From the NCBI GenBank assembly GCA_017936985.1, contig JAGBEM010000112.1, positions 1-15,790 on the forward strand: a stretch of DNA of 15,790 bases. Reading direction: 5' to 3'. This DNA comes from Oscillospiraceae bacterium. Lineage in GTDB: Bacteria; Bacillota_A; Clostridia; Oscillospirales; Oscillospiraceae. The position numbers and the translations under genes were made by a program. Below, in pieces: positions 1 to 5,130 of this stretch (position 1 is the first letter of the stretch; every line of letters begins with the position of its first letter). The notes under the pieces are model-generated. The model saw only the letters and a program-made list of their open reading frames with translations. It was not told where the DNA came from and did not search any database.

Positions 1-80
1 CTCTCGTCAGACCGCCCATCGTCGTGAGATAACCTTTCGTACAATGCTGTGATTTTACCCTTTTGCTCCTGCTTCCTCAT
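1..80 (-). CDS. Serine site-specific recombinase, N-terminal fragment (runs off window)
   Basis: Reading leftward from an ATG at 78-80, the 26 visible codons begin MRKQEQKGKITALYERLS and continue to the window edge without a stop. The ITALYERLS-x-DD segment is the conserved first strand of the resolvase/invertase catalytic domain as found in large serine recombinases of Tn4451/Tn5397-type mobile elements (TnpX/TndX group). The catalytic serine normally lies in the next few residues and is outside the window. A strong ribosome binding site (AGGAGG, complement of 89-94) sits at good spacing before the ATG. The family excises and integrates conjugative or mobilisable elements, so this end of the window is probably inside or at the edge of one. 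Family assignment rests on 26 residues only. Confidence 0.72.
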   Translation of the reverse strand, partial: MRKQEQKGKITALYERLSHDDGRSDE

Positions 81-124
81 GTGTGTAACCTCCTGTTTTG
101 TATTTTCACGACCTTTCTATCCTT

Positions 125-159
125 ATTATAGTGACCCTTTAAGGACAGTAACTTAAAGG
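125..159 (-). promoter_or_regulatory. Recombinase promoter region with inverted repeat
   Basis: On the minus strand a perfect -10 hexamer TATAAT (complement of 125-130) lies about 45 bp upstream of the recombinase ATG. No good -35 is seen at standard spacing. Instead there is a perfect inverted repeat, CCTTTAAG (136-143), 8-bp spacer, CTTAAAGG (152-159), covering where the -35 should be. This could be a repressor/activator operator or a recombinase binding site. The repeat is seen directly; its role is inferred. Confidence 0.45.
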
Positions 160-187
160 TGCGAGCATTGCAAAGGGCAAGAGAATT

Positions 188-217
188 GAGAGAAGTTTTT
201 ACGCTTCTCTCTTTTTT
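188..217 (+). terminator. Rho-independent terminator
   Basis: Perfect 8-bp stem GAGAGAAG (188-195) / CTTCTCTC (204-211), 8-nt loop, immediately followed by TTTTTT (212-217) and more pyrimidine-rich sequence. It would stop plus-strand transcription arriving from the recombinase side. No plus-strand gene is visible before it in the window, so it may belong to a short RNA starting in 140-180 or act as a boundary. Confidence 0.6.
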
Positions 218-293
218 CTTTCTCTTTTTCTATTTATTGCGGTACATTCGACTATTACGCTGCTTTCGGGTACAATTTTAGTAGAAAGAAGGA

Positions 294-521
294 GTGACCG
301 AAAAACTCAAATCGGATAATCCAATACTGTGGGTTGGTCGTATGAACAATATCCGCAGCAGAGCCGCAGAAATTGTAAACAACGATTTGATTAACACCCA
401 AAACAGAAAGGGCGGCAGGGAAAATCCTTGCCGCCGCTTTGCCGCCTATACTGTCAAAATGCTACCATATGCAGTTCCCCTGTTTGATCAGTTTGGCACA
501 AAGGCCGTCAATTTTCAATGA
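294..521 (+). CDS. Doubtful small ORF, 75 codons, no recognised domain
   Basis: A GTG-initiated frame encoding a basic 75-residue product that I do not recognise. Against it: the purine-rich AAGGAG abuts the GTG with no spacer, and the 3' part overlaps two hairpins (411-435 and 500-536), which suggests the frame may be accidental. For it: the frame is open over the full stretch between the terminator at 188-217 and the one at 500-540. It may be a decayed piece of a mobile-element gene. Treat as low confidence. Confidence 0.2.
   Translation: MTEKLKSDNPILWVGRMNNIRSRAAEIVNNDLINTQNRKGGRENPCRRFAAYTVKMLPYAVPLFDQFGTKAVNFQ
411..435. other. GC-rich hairpin
   Basis: GGCGGCAGGG (411-420), loop AAAAT, CCTTGCCGCC (426-435) forms a 10-position stem with one imperfect pair. 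There is no T-run on either side, so it is not a typical intrinsic terminator. A partial echo of the right arm (GCCGCC) follows at 441-446. It may be an RNA structure at the end of the mobile element. Confidence 0.45.
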
Positions 522-540
522 GAGATAACGGCCTTTTGTT
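500..540. terminator. Terminator hairpin, probably bidirectional
   Basis: Perfect 9-bp stem AAAGGCCGT (500-508) / ACGGCCTTT (528-536) with a 19-nt loop, followed on the plus strand by TTGTTT. It sits just past the stop of the minus-strand XRE gene (550), so it can end that operon as well as plus-strand transcripts. The large loop lowers certainty. Confidence 0.5.
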
Positions 541-549
541 TCATAGAAT

Positions 550-771
550 TTAATCATCTTTTTCTTCAGGGCTGTATTCCAATATATCACCCGGTTGACA
601 TTGCAGGACATCACATATCGCAGCCAATGTCGAAAATCGGATGGCACTGATATGCCCGTTCTTCATTTTGGAAAGATTAACATTTGCAACGCCTACTTTT
701 TCCGATAATTCATTCAGGCTCATTTTTCTGTCCGCCATTACACGGTCCAGCCTTAAAATAATATGTCCCAT
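550..771 (-). CDS. YozG-like XRE-family transcriptional regulator
   Basis: A 73-residue protein that is almost entirely one helix-turn-helix domain: MSLNELSEKVGVANVNLSKMKNG (helices 2-3, about residues 17-39) followed by the FSTLAAICDVLQCQPGDILEY signature typical of the small YozG/Cro-type regulators. It is the second gene of a two-gene minus-strand operon, starting 12 bp after the stop of the DUF2975 membrane protein gene. This gene pair (DUF2975 protein plus mini-XRE) recurs in Firmicutes (for example yoaS-yozG of Bacillus subtilis). It probably represses its own operon through the palindrome at 1579-1591; that link is inferred. A decayed second copy lies at 1676-1785. Confidence 0.85.
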   Translation of the reverse strand: MGHIILRLDRVMADRKMSLNELSEKVGVANVNLSKMKNGHISAIRFSTLAAICDVLQCQPGDILEYSPEEKDD

Positions 772-783
772 CTTTCCGCCCCC

Positions 784-1545
784 TTATAATGTTTCGTCCG
801 ATTCTTTTTGGAGCTGAACACCGTACTTAAATACCGTTACCAAACACATCGTTACGGCAAAAGCAATTAAAACACCCCACTGAATACTGATGCCGGTGTC
901 TCTTCCGGCAGACAGGAAAGCTGTTGAAAGTGTTTCGCCGACGGTGGCAAACAGTGCAACGGGAAGAAGAGAAAAGCCGAATGCTTTCATCTTTTTCACA
1001 AGTTCCTCGCAGAACGGAGATTCACACTTCGCAAGCACCGCAAAAAGTCTTTTCAGCATAAACAAAGCTGCAGCTACAGAAGCAACAAACAAGGTGAGGA
1101 ATATAAGGACTGACACCAAATCCGTTGAGCGATACTCGGCAGGCGATGACTTGGCTTCCATTATCTTTGTATTTCCATCGGAATAGATTTTGGCGGAAGA
1201 ATATGACTGGTTGAAAAATGACAGTTCTGTTTCAAACACCTGATTTTCCGGAGGAGTGATTTTATCTCTTCCATCGCTTAACATATCTTCGGGACTTGCG
1301 TCTCCTGCATAAGAGAAGCTTTCGACAAGAATGCCCCACAGGGAATTAAAATCCTTTTCGTTAATCCTAAACTCGGCCTGATTGGTAACACGTACTGTTA
1401 GTGCGTCCTTGGGAAGTGTAGCAACAAAAATTGCAGCTACGCAGCTCACAGCAGTCGCTAAAACCGCTATAACCATTAATACGGTCATTGCAATCTTACC
1501 CGCTTTACCGAACTTGTGAAAATTTGAAAGAGTTTTTGAATCCAT
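784..1545 (-). CDS. DUF2975 family membrane protein
   Basis: 253 residues from ATG at 1545. I prefer this over an ATG eight codons upstream because GGAGG (complement of 1553-1557) lies 7 nt before it and inside the longer version. It has an N-terminal TM helix (about residues 17-45), an extracytoplasmic loop of roughly 100 residues rich in polar residues, then three further TM helices. The segment RLFAVLAKCESPFCEELVK and the C-terminal FKYGVQLQKESDETL match the characteristic DUF2975 motifs (a G/S-x-PF core, and F-x-YG-x-x-LQ-x-E-x-D-x-T-hydrophobic at the end). Function of the family is unknown. It is expressed with the downstream XRE regulator from the promoter at 1602-1628. The long extracytoplasmic loop after TM1 is the feature most open to a sensory or binding role. 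Confidence 0.8.
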   Translation of the reverse strand: MDSKTLSNFHKFGKAGKIAMTVLMVIAVLATAVSCVAAIFVATLPKDALTVRVTNQAEFRINEKDFNSLWGILVESFSYAGDASPEDMLSDGRDKITPPENQVFETELSFFNQSYSSAKIYSDGNTKIMEAKSSPAEYRSTDLVSVLIFLTLFVASVAAALFMLKRLFAVLAKCESPFCEELVKKMKAFGFSLLPVALFATVGETLSTAFLSAGRDTGISIQWGVLIAFAVTMCLVTVFKYGVQLQKESDETL

Positions 1546-1578
1546 AAGAATACCTCCTACGAAAAACATAAATTATTT

Positions 1579-1591
1579 AACGATTATCGTT
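1579..1591. promoter_or_regulatory. Palindromic operator candidate (AACGAT-T-ATCGTT)
   Basis: A perfect 13-bp palindrome with a one-base centre, placed about 10 bp downstream of the -10 box of the DUF2975/XRE promoter, i.e. around the predicted start of transcription. Size and position fit an operator for the small XRE repressor encoded in the same operon. Binding is inferred. Confidence 0.5.
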
Positions 1592-1601
1592 GTGATCATA
1601 G

Positions 1602-1628
1602 ATTATACCATTGAATATGCTTTGTCAA
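1602..1628 (-). promoter_or_regulatory. Sigma-A type promoter of the DUF2975-XRE operon
   Basis: On the minus strand: consensus -35 TTGACA (complement of 1623-1628), consensus -10 TATAAT (complement of 1602-1607) with an extended-10 TG one base upstream. The spacer is only 15 bp instead of about 17. It lies 57 bp upstream of the DUF2975 start codon. The promoter sits next to the remnant XRE gene. Confidence 0.65.
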
Positions 1629-1675
1629 GAGATTTTTTAATGCTTTTCGTTAAAATTTTAATGTTATTATAGATA

Positions 1676-1785
1676 TATAGCCCGGTTTTACATTGCAGGA
1701 AAGCACATATCGCAGCCAATGTAGAAAGCCGAATGGTACTGATCTCTTTTTTGTTTTGTGCTATAACACTATCAGAAAGAACCAA
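1676..1785 (-). pseudogene. Decayed duplicate of the XRE regulator gene
   Basis: The minus-strand frame reads ISTIRLSTLAAICAFLQC, nearly the same as ISAIRFSTLAAICDVLQC in the intact regulator at 550-771. The two stretches (about 590-655 and 1681-1746) are clearly homologous at the DNA level too. The remnant lacks the helix-turn-helix core (a deletion joins the N-terminal DSVIAQNKKE-like part directly to the C-terminal part). It also has an extra A in the codon run after LQC, which shifts the frame away from the PGDILEY end. It has no proper ATG or ribosome binding site. The remnant ends right at the promoter of the intact operon, suggesting a second cassette was once present upstream. Confidence 0.7.
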
Positions 1786-1862
1786 TGAACCATGATATTA
1801 GCAAAACAACCCTTGAAACCTATGAAGAAATCAGCAAGAATCCGCCAATAGTAGCGTGAAAA

Positions 1863-1898
1863 GAAAAATACGGCGTAGCCATAATCGGCTACACCGTA
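1863..1898 (-). terminator. Strong hairpin, terminator-like on minus strand
   Basis: TACGGCGTAGCC (1869-1880), loop ATAATC, GGCTACACCGTA (1887-1898): 12 positions paired with one G-U/mismatch position. On the minus strand it is followed by ATTTTTCTTTTC, the layout of an intrinsic terminator for leftward transcription. No T-run on the plus strand. No convincing minus-strand gene is visible upstream of it, so what it terminates is unclear. Confidence 0.5.
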
Positions 1899-1917
1899 CT
1901 CTACATGCCCCAACTGT

Positions 1918-1953
1918 CATTTGCGACCTCTGGCAAATGAGGAGGTGTTTTTT
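1918..1953 (+). terminator. Hairpin plus T-run, possible attenuator
   Basis: CATTTGC (1918-1924) / GCAAATG (1933-1939) forms a 7-bp stem. TTTTTT follows at 1948-1953 after GGAGGTG. An alternative stem, ACCTC with GAGGT, uses part of the same bases and ends right against the T-run, so two mutually exclusive folds are possible. This could be an attenuator, or simply the terminator of a transcript entering from the left just before the structured segment at 1956-2273. Confidence 0.4.
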
Positions 1954-1955
1954 AT

Positions 1956-2273
1956 CTGTTCTATTAACCGATGCAGGACGGGGTGAATCACCGAGGTAAG
2001 CATAAAAAGGAAAAGCAAGGGAGGCTTGGCGGCGGAATGTCATAAAACCTTCCAATCCTATATTAGCAGAGCCGTGCCAAGACATCAAACAACAAACAAC
2101 CTGAGACAAGATATGGGCGTCCGATAAACACCCAGCAAGCAGAGGGCTGACTGATGCAGCCGGACACCTGAGCGGCTGCAGCTATGAGGGAAATATTATT
2201 ATTTCTAAGAAGGGTTATTGGGGAATGGTAGAGTACCAAATGCCCCACGGCAGCCACCCACCTTGCAGAACAG
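1956..2273 (+). ncRNA. Candidate large structured noncoding RNA (raiA-like?)
   Basis: There is no credible gene here, but many helices can be drawn. The ends close: CTGTTCT (1956-1962) pairs with AGAACAG (2267-2273), and GCAGG just inside can extend against CCTTGC. Inside are GGTGA/TCACC, CTTGGC...GCCAAG with nested GGC/GCC and GGAA/TTCC, GCAGCCG/CGGCTGC, and TGGGG-GGTA/TACC-CCCCA (2219-2247). An A-rich unpaired linker (around 2088-2102) favours the plus strand. Some phrases (ATAAAACCTTCC, ACAACAAACAACCTGAGA) resemble what I remember of the raiA-motif RNA of Firmicutes, but this is recollection and is not verified. The promoter is not identified. Confidence 0.45.
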
Positions 2274-2304
2274 GGAAATTTGTCAAAAAAGGACATGGCG
2301 CCTA

Positions 2305-2333
2305 TTGACTGCCGAACGGTAGGTAGCTATAAT
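2305..2333 (+). promoter_or_regulatory. Promoter of the TetR-type regulator with operator in the spacer
   Basis: TTGACT (2305-2310), 17-bp spacer, TATAAT (2328-2333), ending 66 bp before the regulator ATG. Between the boxes lies an imperfect palindrome CTGCCGAACGGTAG (2309-2322), a classic place for an autorepressor. A near copy recurs at 3223-3236. Promoter quality is seen directly; TetR binding is inferred. Confidence 0.7.
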
Positions 2334-2399
2334 AACAATACATGATATCTGAACCCCACGGACAGAACAGTTTGGCTGTACAATGAAGGAGAGGCGGTT

Positions 2400-3023
2400 A
2401 TGGATCGAGGAAACACAAAGCAGGAGATTCTGGAAGCGGCGCTGGAGCTGTTCTCGGTACAGGGATTTGAGGCCACCTCTATTTCCCAGATCGCCAGCGC
2501 CGTCGGTATCCGCAAGGCGTCGCTTTACAGCCATTTCGAGAACAAGCAGGCGATTCTGGACGCGCTGGTGAAAGATGTTTTAGAACAGTACGAGGCGCAT
2601 TCTGTTTTTGTAAGGGGGAATGGGGAAAACGACGCCGATGCGACGGGCAAGCAGGCCCTGACCCCCGATACAGCGGCGCAAATGATTCAGGGGCAGATTC
2701 GTTATATCCTTCATGATCCCCATATCAGCAAGGCGCGGAAAATGCTGGTGGTGGAGCAGTTTCAGAACGCGGAACTGGCGAAGCTGCAGACCAAGCAGAA
2801 TTATTCTGATGTAATGCAATACTTTACCGGGCTTGTGAAGCAGCTGATCCGGCAGGGAGTGCTGGCAGAAGACGACCCTGAGATCATGGCAGCCCAGCTT
2901 TGCCTGCCCATTTCCACATGGATCAACCTCTGCGATCGGGAACCGGATCGGGAGCCGGAGGTCATGGAGCTGGTGGAGAGGCACATTCGGCAGTTTTTCA
3001 GACTTTATCAAACGGGGAAATAG
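2400..3023 (+). CDS. TetR/AcrR-family transcriptional regulator
   Basis: 207 residues starting at ATG 2400, after AAGGAGAGG. The N-terminal DNA-binding domain shows the family pattern: ILEAALELFSVQGFEATSI (helix 1), SQIASAVGIRKASLYSHFEN (the helix-turn-helix, about residues 29-48), then KQAILDALV. The C-terminal ligand/dimerisation half (about 60-207) is helical and I cannot match it to a ligand class. It has its own promoter with a palindrome in the spacer, so it probably regulates itself. It lies directly upstream of the small ORF at 3039 (15 bp gap) and of the long hydrolase operon from 3462, its most likely target. The ligand may be a substrate or product of that operon (inference). Confidence 0.88.
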   Translation: MDRGNTKQEILEAALELFSVQGFEATSISQIASAVGIRKASLYSHFENKQAILDALVKDVLEQYEAHSVFVRGNGENDADATGKQALTPDTAAQMIQGQIRYILHDPHISKARKMLVVEQFQNAELAKLQTKQNYSDVMQYFTGLVKQLIRQGVLAEDDPEIMAAQLCLPISTWINLCDREPDREPEVMELVERHIRQFFRLYQTGK

Positions 3024-3038
3024 TGAGAGGGATTTTGC

Positions 3039-3236
3039 GTGGAAAATTACTTTGAGCAAGCGGTTTCCTGCGTAAAGGATTACGTTCTTCCCATGCAGCG
3101 GCAGATTTATGAAAAATGCGGCGGAGATTTTGACAGAATCTATGGCGAGGCGATGAACAGCGATGTGTATGTCGGTAAGGTCATTGAGCCCGGGCATGGC
3201 CGCTTCATTCTGAAACTTAGACCTACCGAACGATAG
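3039..3236 (+). CDS. Small protein of unknown function, 65 aa
   Basis: GTG start preceded by AGAGGGA at good spacing, 15 bp after the TetR stop, so likely co-transcribed with it. The product is soluble with two Cys (about residues 11 and 28) and an ending of GKVIEPGHGRFILKLRPTER. I do not recognise a family. The last 14 bases of the gene, CTACCGAACGATAG, are a near copy of the palindrome in the TetR promoter. The gene might therefore end inside an operator, or the frame could be a truncated fragment of a longer protein. Confidence 0.5.
   Translation: MENYFEQAVSCVKDYVLPMQRQIYEKCGGDFDRIYGEAMNSDVYVGKVIEPGHGRFILKLRPTER
3223..3236. promoter_or_regulatory. Second copy of the TetR-promoter palindrome
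   Basis: CTACCGAACGATAG matches CTGCCGAACGGTAG (2309-2322) at 12 of 14 positions and keeps the inverted-repeat form CTRCCG-AA-CGRTAG. It lies 130 bp upstream of the -10 candidate of the hydrolase operon. It is a candidate second operator for the TetR-type regulator, overlapping the end of the small ORF. Confidence 0.4.
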
Positions 3237-3266
3237 ACAGCGCTGGCTGGAAAGGAAGGGTTTCGT

Positions 3267-3341
3267 ATGAATGAAGAAGGCAAGATCGCATGGATTGATG
3301 AGGAAACCAAATTCCATGCGATAGAAGAATCTATAAAATAG
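3267..3341 (+). CDS. Possible 24-aa micro-ORF
   Basis: ATG at 3267 follows AAAGGAAGGG at suitable spacing and gives a 24-residue acidic peptide (begins MNEEGKIAWIDEETK) ending at TAG 3341. It could be a real small protein or the tail of a decayed gene. The ribosome binding site is the only positive evidence beyond the frame. Confidence 0.3.
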   Translation: MNEEGKIAWIDEETKFHAIEESIK

Positions 3342-3343
3342 AC

Positions 3344-3371
3344 ACATACCTATGTAAAACGCAACTATAAT
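3344..3371 (+). promoter_or_regulatory. Candidate promoter for the hydrolase operon
   Basis: A perfect TATAAT at 3366-3371 lies about 90 bp upstream of the first operon gene. At the -35 position there is no consensus box but a perfect inverted repeat ACATA-CC-TATGT (3344-3355), which suggests regulator-dependent transcription. The leader from here to 3462 holds no other obvious feature. Confidence 0.4.
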
Positions 3372-3461
3372 CAGTCGGGATGTTCTTGTAGAATATTGGA
3401 TGTAAACTGCTGCTACTATTGCAAAATAATCGAATGAACAAGGATGTAAGGAGAAAAAGAT

Positions 3462-3638
3462 ATGGAAAAGAAGCCGATTCGTGAGATCATTTCTGTTATT
3501 TTCAAGGCCGTGACCCTGACCATGGGCATTGCCGTTGTTGTACTGTCCTGTCTGGGCAGTCTCGAACCGCAAACCGCCGTCACACTTCTTGGCATTGGCC
3601 TTGCCTGCGCCGGCGCCGCCATGCTGGAGAAACGGTAA
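3462..3638 (+). CDS. Small membrane protein, 58 aa
   Basis: ATG 3462 preceded by AAGGAG. The product has a short basic/acidic head (MEKKPIREIISVIFKA), one hydrophobic helix (about residues 17-33), a short polar turn with SLEPQTA, and a second hydrophobic stretch (about 40-54) ending in LEKR. It is likely a two-helix inner-membrane protein of unknown function. Its stop overlaps the next start (TAATG), so the two are translationally coupled. First gene of the operon reaching to 8509. Confidence 0.6.
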   Translation: MEKKPIREIISVIFKAVTLTMGIAVVVLSCLGSLEPQTAVTLLGIGLACAGAAMLEKR

Positions 3639-3817
3639 TGGAACATATGCCGCAGGATTCCTGCCCCTGCAGGCGTGTACGCTGCCCCAGACATGGCGAC
3701 TGCGCAGCCTGTCGGGAGCATCACCGCGCTTGCGGCCGCAAACCGCTGACCTACTGTGAAAAGCTGGAGCAAAAAAAGAAGCGCAAAGCAGACCGGCAGC
3801 AACAAAACGCAAGGTAG
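3638..3817 (+). CDS. Cys/His-rich small protein, 59 aa, probable metal binder
   Basis: Translationally coupled to the upstream small membrane protein. The N-terminal 43 residues carry seven Cys and several His in the order C-x-C...C-PRHGDC-x2-C-x2-HH...C...C, followed by a Lys/Gln-rich tail. The RHGDC-x2-C-x2-HH core resembles short uncharacterised proteins common in Clostridia. The spacing suggests a zinc or iron site. No function is known to me. The gene is too short for ordinary gene callers and is supported by coupling and the motif. Confidence 0.6.
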   Translation: MEHMPQDSCPCRRVRCPRHGDCAACREHHRACGRKPLTYCEKLEQKKKRKADRQQQNAR

Positions 3818-3856
3818 ACCGCCGCCGGAGATGCGAAAAGAGAAAAGGAGAAGCTG

Positions 3857-4201
3857 ATGGATACAGATGGCAGAGACAGAGGACGCCCTGCAGAAAAAAC
3901 TGAGGCGTGGGGAAAAAGCGGGATATCCCAAGTGCCAAAAAGGCCCACCAACACACCGCCACAGGAAAATAAAGAGAAGCATGTTGCCTCCCGGATACTT
4001 ATCTGCGCCGGGGCACTGATGTCCGTATCGGGCATTCTCTTCGCCATCTGTGCGAAGGCCGCCTATGGCGGCATCCTGTTTGCAGCCGCTGCCTGTATGT
4101 TCTTTGCGGCGCGCGGTTTCCGTATGGCGGAAGACAAAAGCAAGAAGCAGGGACAGGGGGCGGAGGTCGCCCCAGAACAAGCAGAGAGGAGACAGGAGTG
4201 A
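3857..4201 (+). CDS. Two-helix membrane protein, 114 aa
   Basis: ATG 3857 preceded by AAAAGGAGAAG. A hydrophilic N-terminal segment (about residues 1-43, Pro/Lys rich) is followed by two adjacent TM helices (about 44-64 and 68-85) and a charged tail ending in EQAERRQE. I recognise no family. The stop codon at 4199-4201 overlaps the GTG start of the alpha/beta hydrolase (GTGA), indicating coupled translation. Confidence 0.6.
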   Translation: MDTDGRDRGRPAEKTEAWGKSGISQVPKRPTNTPPQENKEKHVASRILICAGALMSVSGILFAICAKAAYGGILFAAAACMFFAARGFRMAEDKSKKQGQGAEVAPEQAERRQE

Positions 4202-5130
4202 AAGAATTTGATGTAACCACCGCGTATGGGAAGATGCATGTATATCAAAAGGGGACGGGAAAGCGGAAAGTGGTTTTGCTGCACGGAAGCGGCTGTGACA
4301 ATGCGATGCTTTCCTGGGCGGAAGCAGTAGAGCAGTTTGGAGACGAGTATACAGTTTATGCGCCCGATTTGCTTGGCTACGGGAAAAGCGACAAGCCGGA
4401 CAATATGTGCGGGGAGAACTTTTATCCAATACACATTCGTTCCGTCAACCAGCTTATGAAGAGTCTGGGAGCCGAGAAATGTATTTTATGCGGTTTATCG
4501 ATGGGCGGCGCAATCGCCATCGGCTATGCGCTGCAATATCCGGCGCAGGTGGAGCTGCTGGTTCCGGTGGATGCCTGGGGCATATCGCCCGTACTGCCGT
4601 TTCAGCGTTTTTCCTATTGGTATATCCACAAAACGAATATGACGCTTTCCCAATATAAATGGATTGCCAAAAGCAGATTGCTCGCCAAATGGTTTATCGG
4701 GTATTCCCTGATAGGGGATAAGCATAAGATTACGGACGCAATGGTGGAGGAGGTTTTGCGAGCCTGCAAGGAGGATAATGCGGGCAAGGCAATGCAGGAC
4801 TATCAGAGAAGCTCTTGCAGCAGAAACGGAGCCATTCCTTATTATAAAGATGAACTGTTCCGTCTGACGATGCCGGTTCTTTTTGTACATGGGGAGCTGG
4901 ACCCCCTTGTCCCGGTCAGTCATCTCGACGGTGTTAAGGAACTGTTTCCCCACGGGGACATCTGTATTTTAAAGGGCTGTAAGCACTGGTCGGTAAAAGA
5001 ACGACCGGAGGAATTTGTCCGCCTCATTCAAAGCAAAACGGAACAAGGCGGTATGGCGGAAGATAAAAAAGAGAATGAGAACAAGGGAGCAGAGACGGAC
5101 CATGAGAAAAAGCAACAAAAACGCCCTTAA
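4198..5130 (+). CDS. Alpha/beta hydrolase-fold hydrolase
   Basis: 310 residues from GTG 4198. The alpha/beta hydrolase signature is complete: oxyanion HGSG (residues 29-32), DLLGYGKSDKP (57-67), nucleophile elbow GLSMGG with Ser101, acid Asp235 in HGELDPLVP, and base His263 in GCKHWS. Such enzymes cleave ester, amide or lipid bonds; the substrate cannot be told. There is no signal peptide, so it is cytosolic. The last ~30 residues are an unusual Lys/Glu/Gln-rich tail past the catalytic fold that overlaps the start of the next gene by 29 bp. Coupled to the gene before it, in the middle of the TetR-associated operon. Confidence 0.85.
   Translation: MKEFDVTTAYGKMHVYQKGTGKRKVVLLHGSGCDNAMLSWAEAVEQFGDEYTVYAPDLLGYGKSDKPDNMCGENFYPIHIRSVNQLMKSLGAEKCILCGLSMGGAIAIGYALQYPAQVELLVPVDAWGISPVLPFQRFSYWYIHKTNMTLSQYKWIAKSRLLAKWFIGYSLIGDKHKITDAMVEEVLRACKEDNAGKAMQDYQRSSCSRNGAIPYYKDELFRLTMPVLFVHGELDPLVPVSHLDGVKELFPHGDICILKGCKHWSVKERPEEFVRLIQSKTEQGGMAEDKKENENKGAETDHEKKQQKRP

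Noticed and set aside
1785..1859. 24-codon plus-strand ORF (MNHDISKTTLETYEE...)
   Set aside because: Only a weak AGAAAGAA before the ATG, no family, and it overlaps the XRE remnant region. Could be a leader peptide for the hairpins after it, but the support is too thin.
1831..2534. Several minus-strand ORFs of 60-90 codons over the structured RNA region
   Set aside because: Overlapping frames with odd composition, no ribosome binding sites or motifs; the region is better explained by RNA structure.
2580..4429. Two long minus-strand open frames (460 and 337 codons)
   Set aside because: They lie antisense to the TetR gene and several operon genes with good starts and motifs. Their products have no family pattern, as expected for shadow frames in GC-rich codons.
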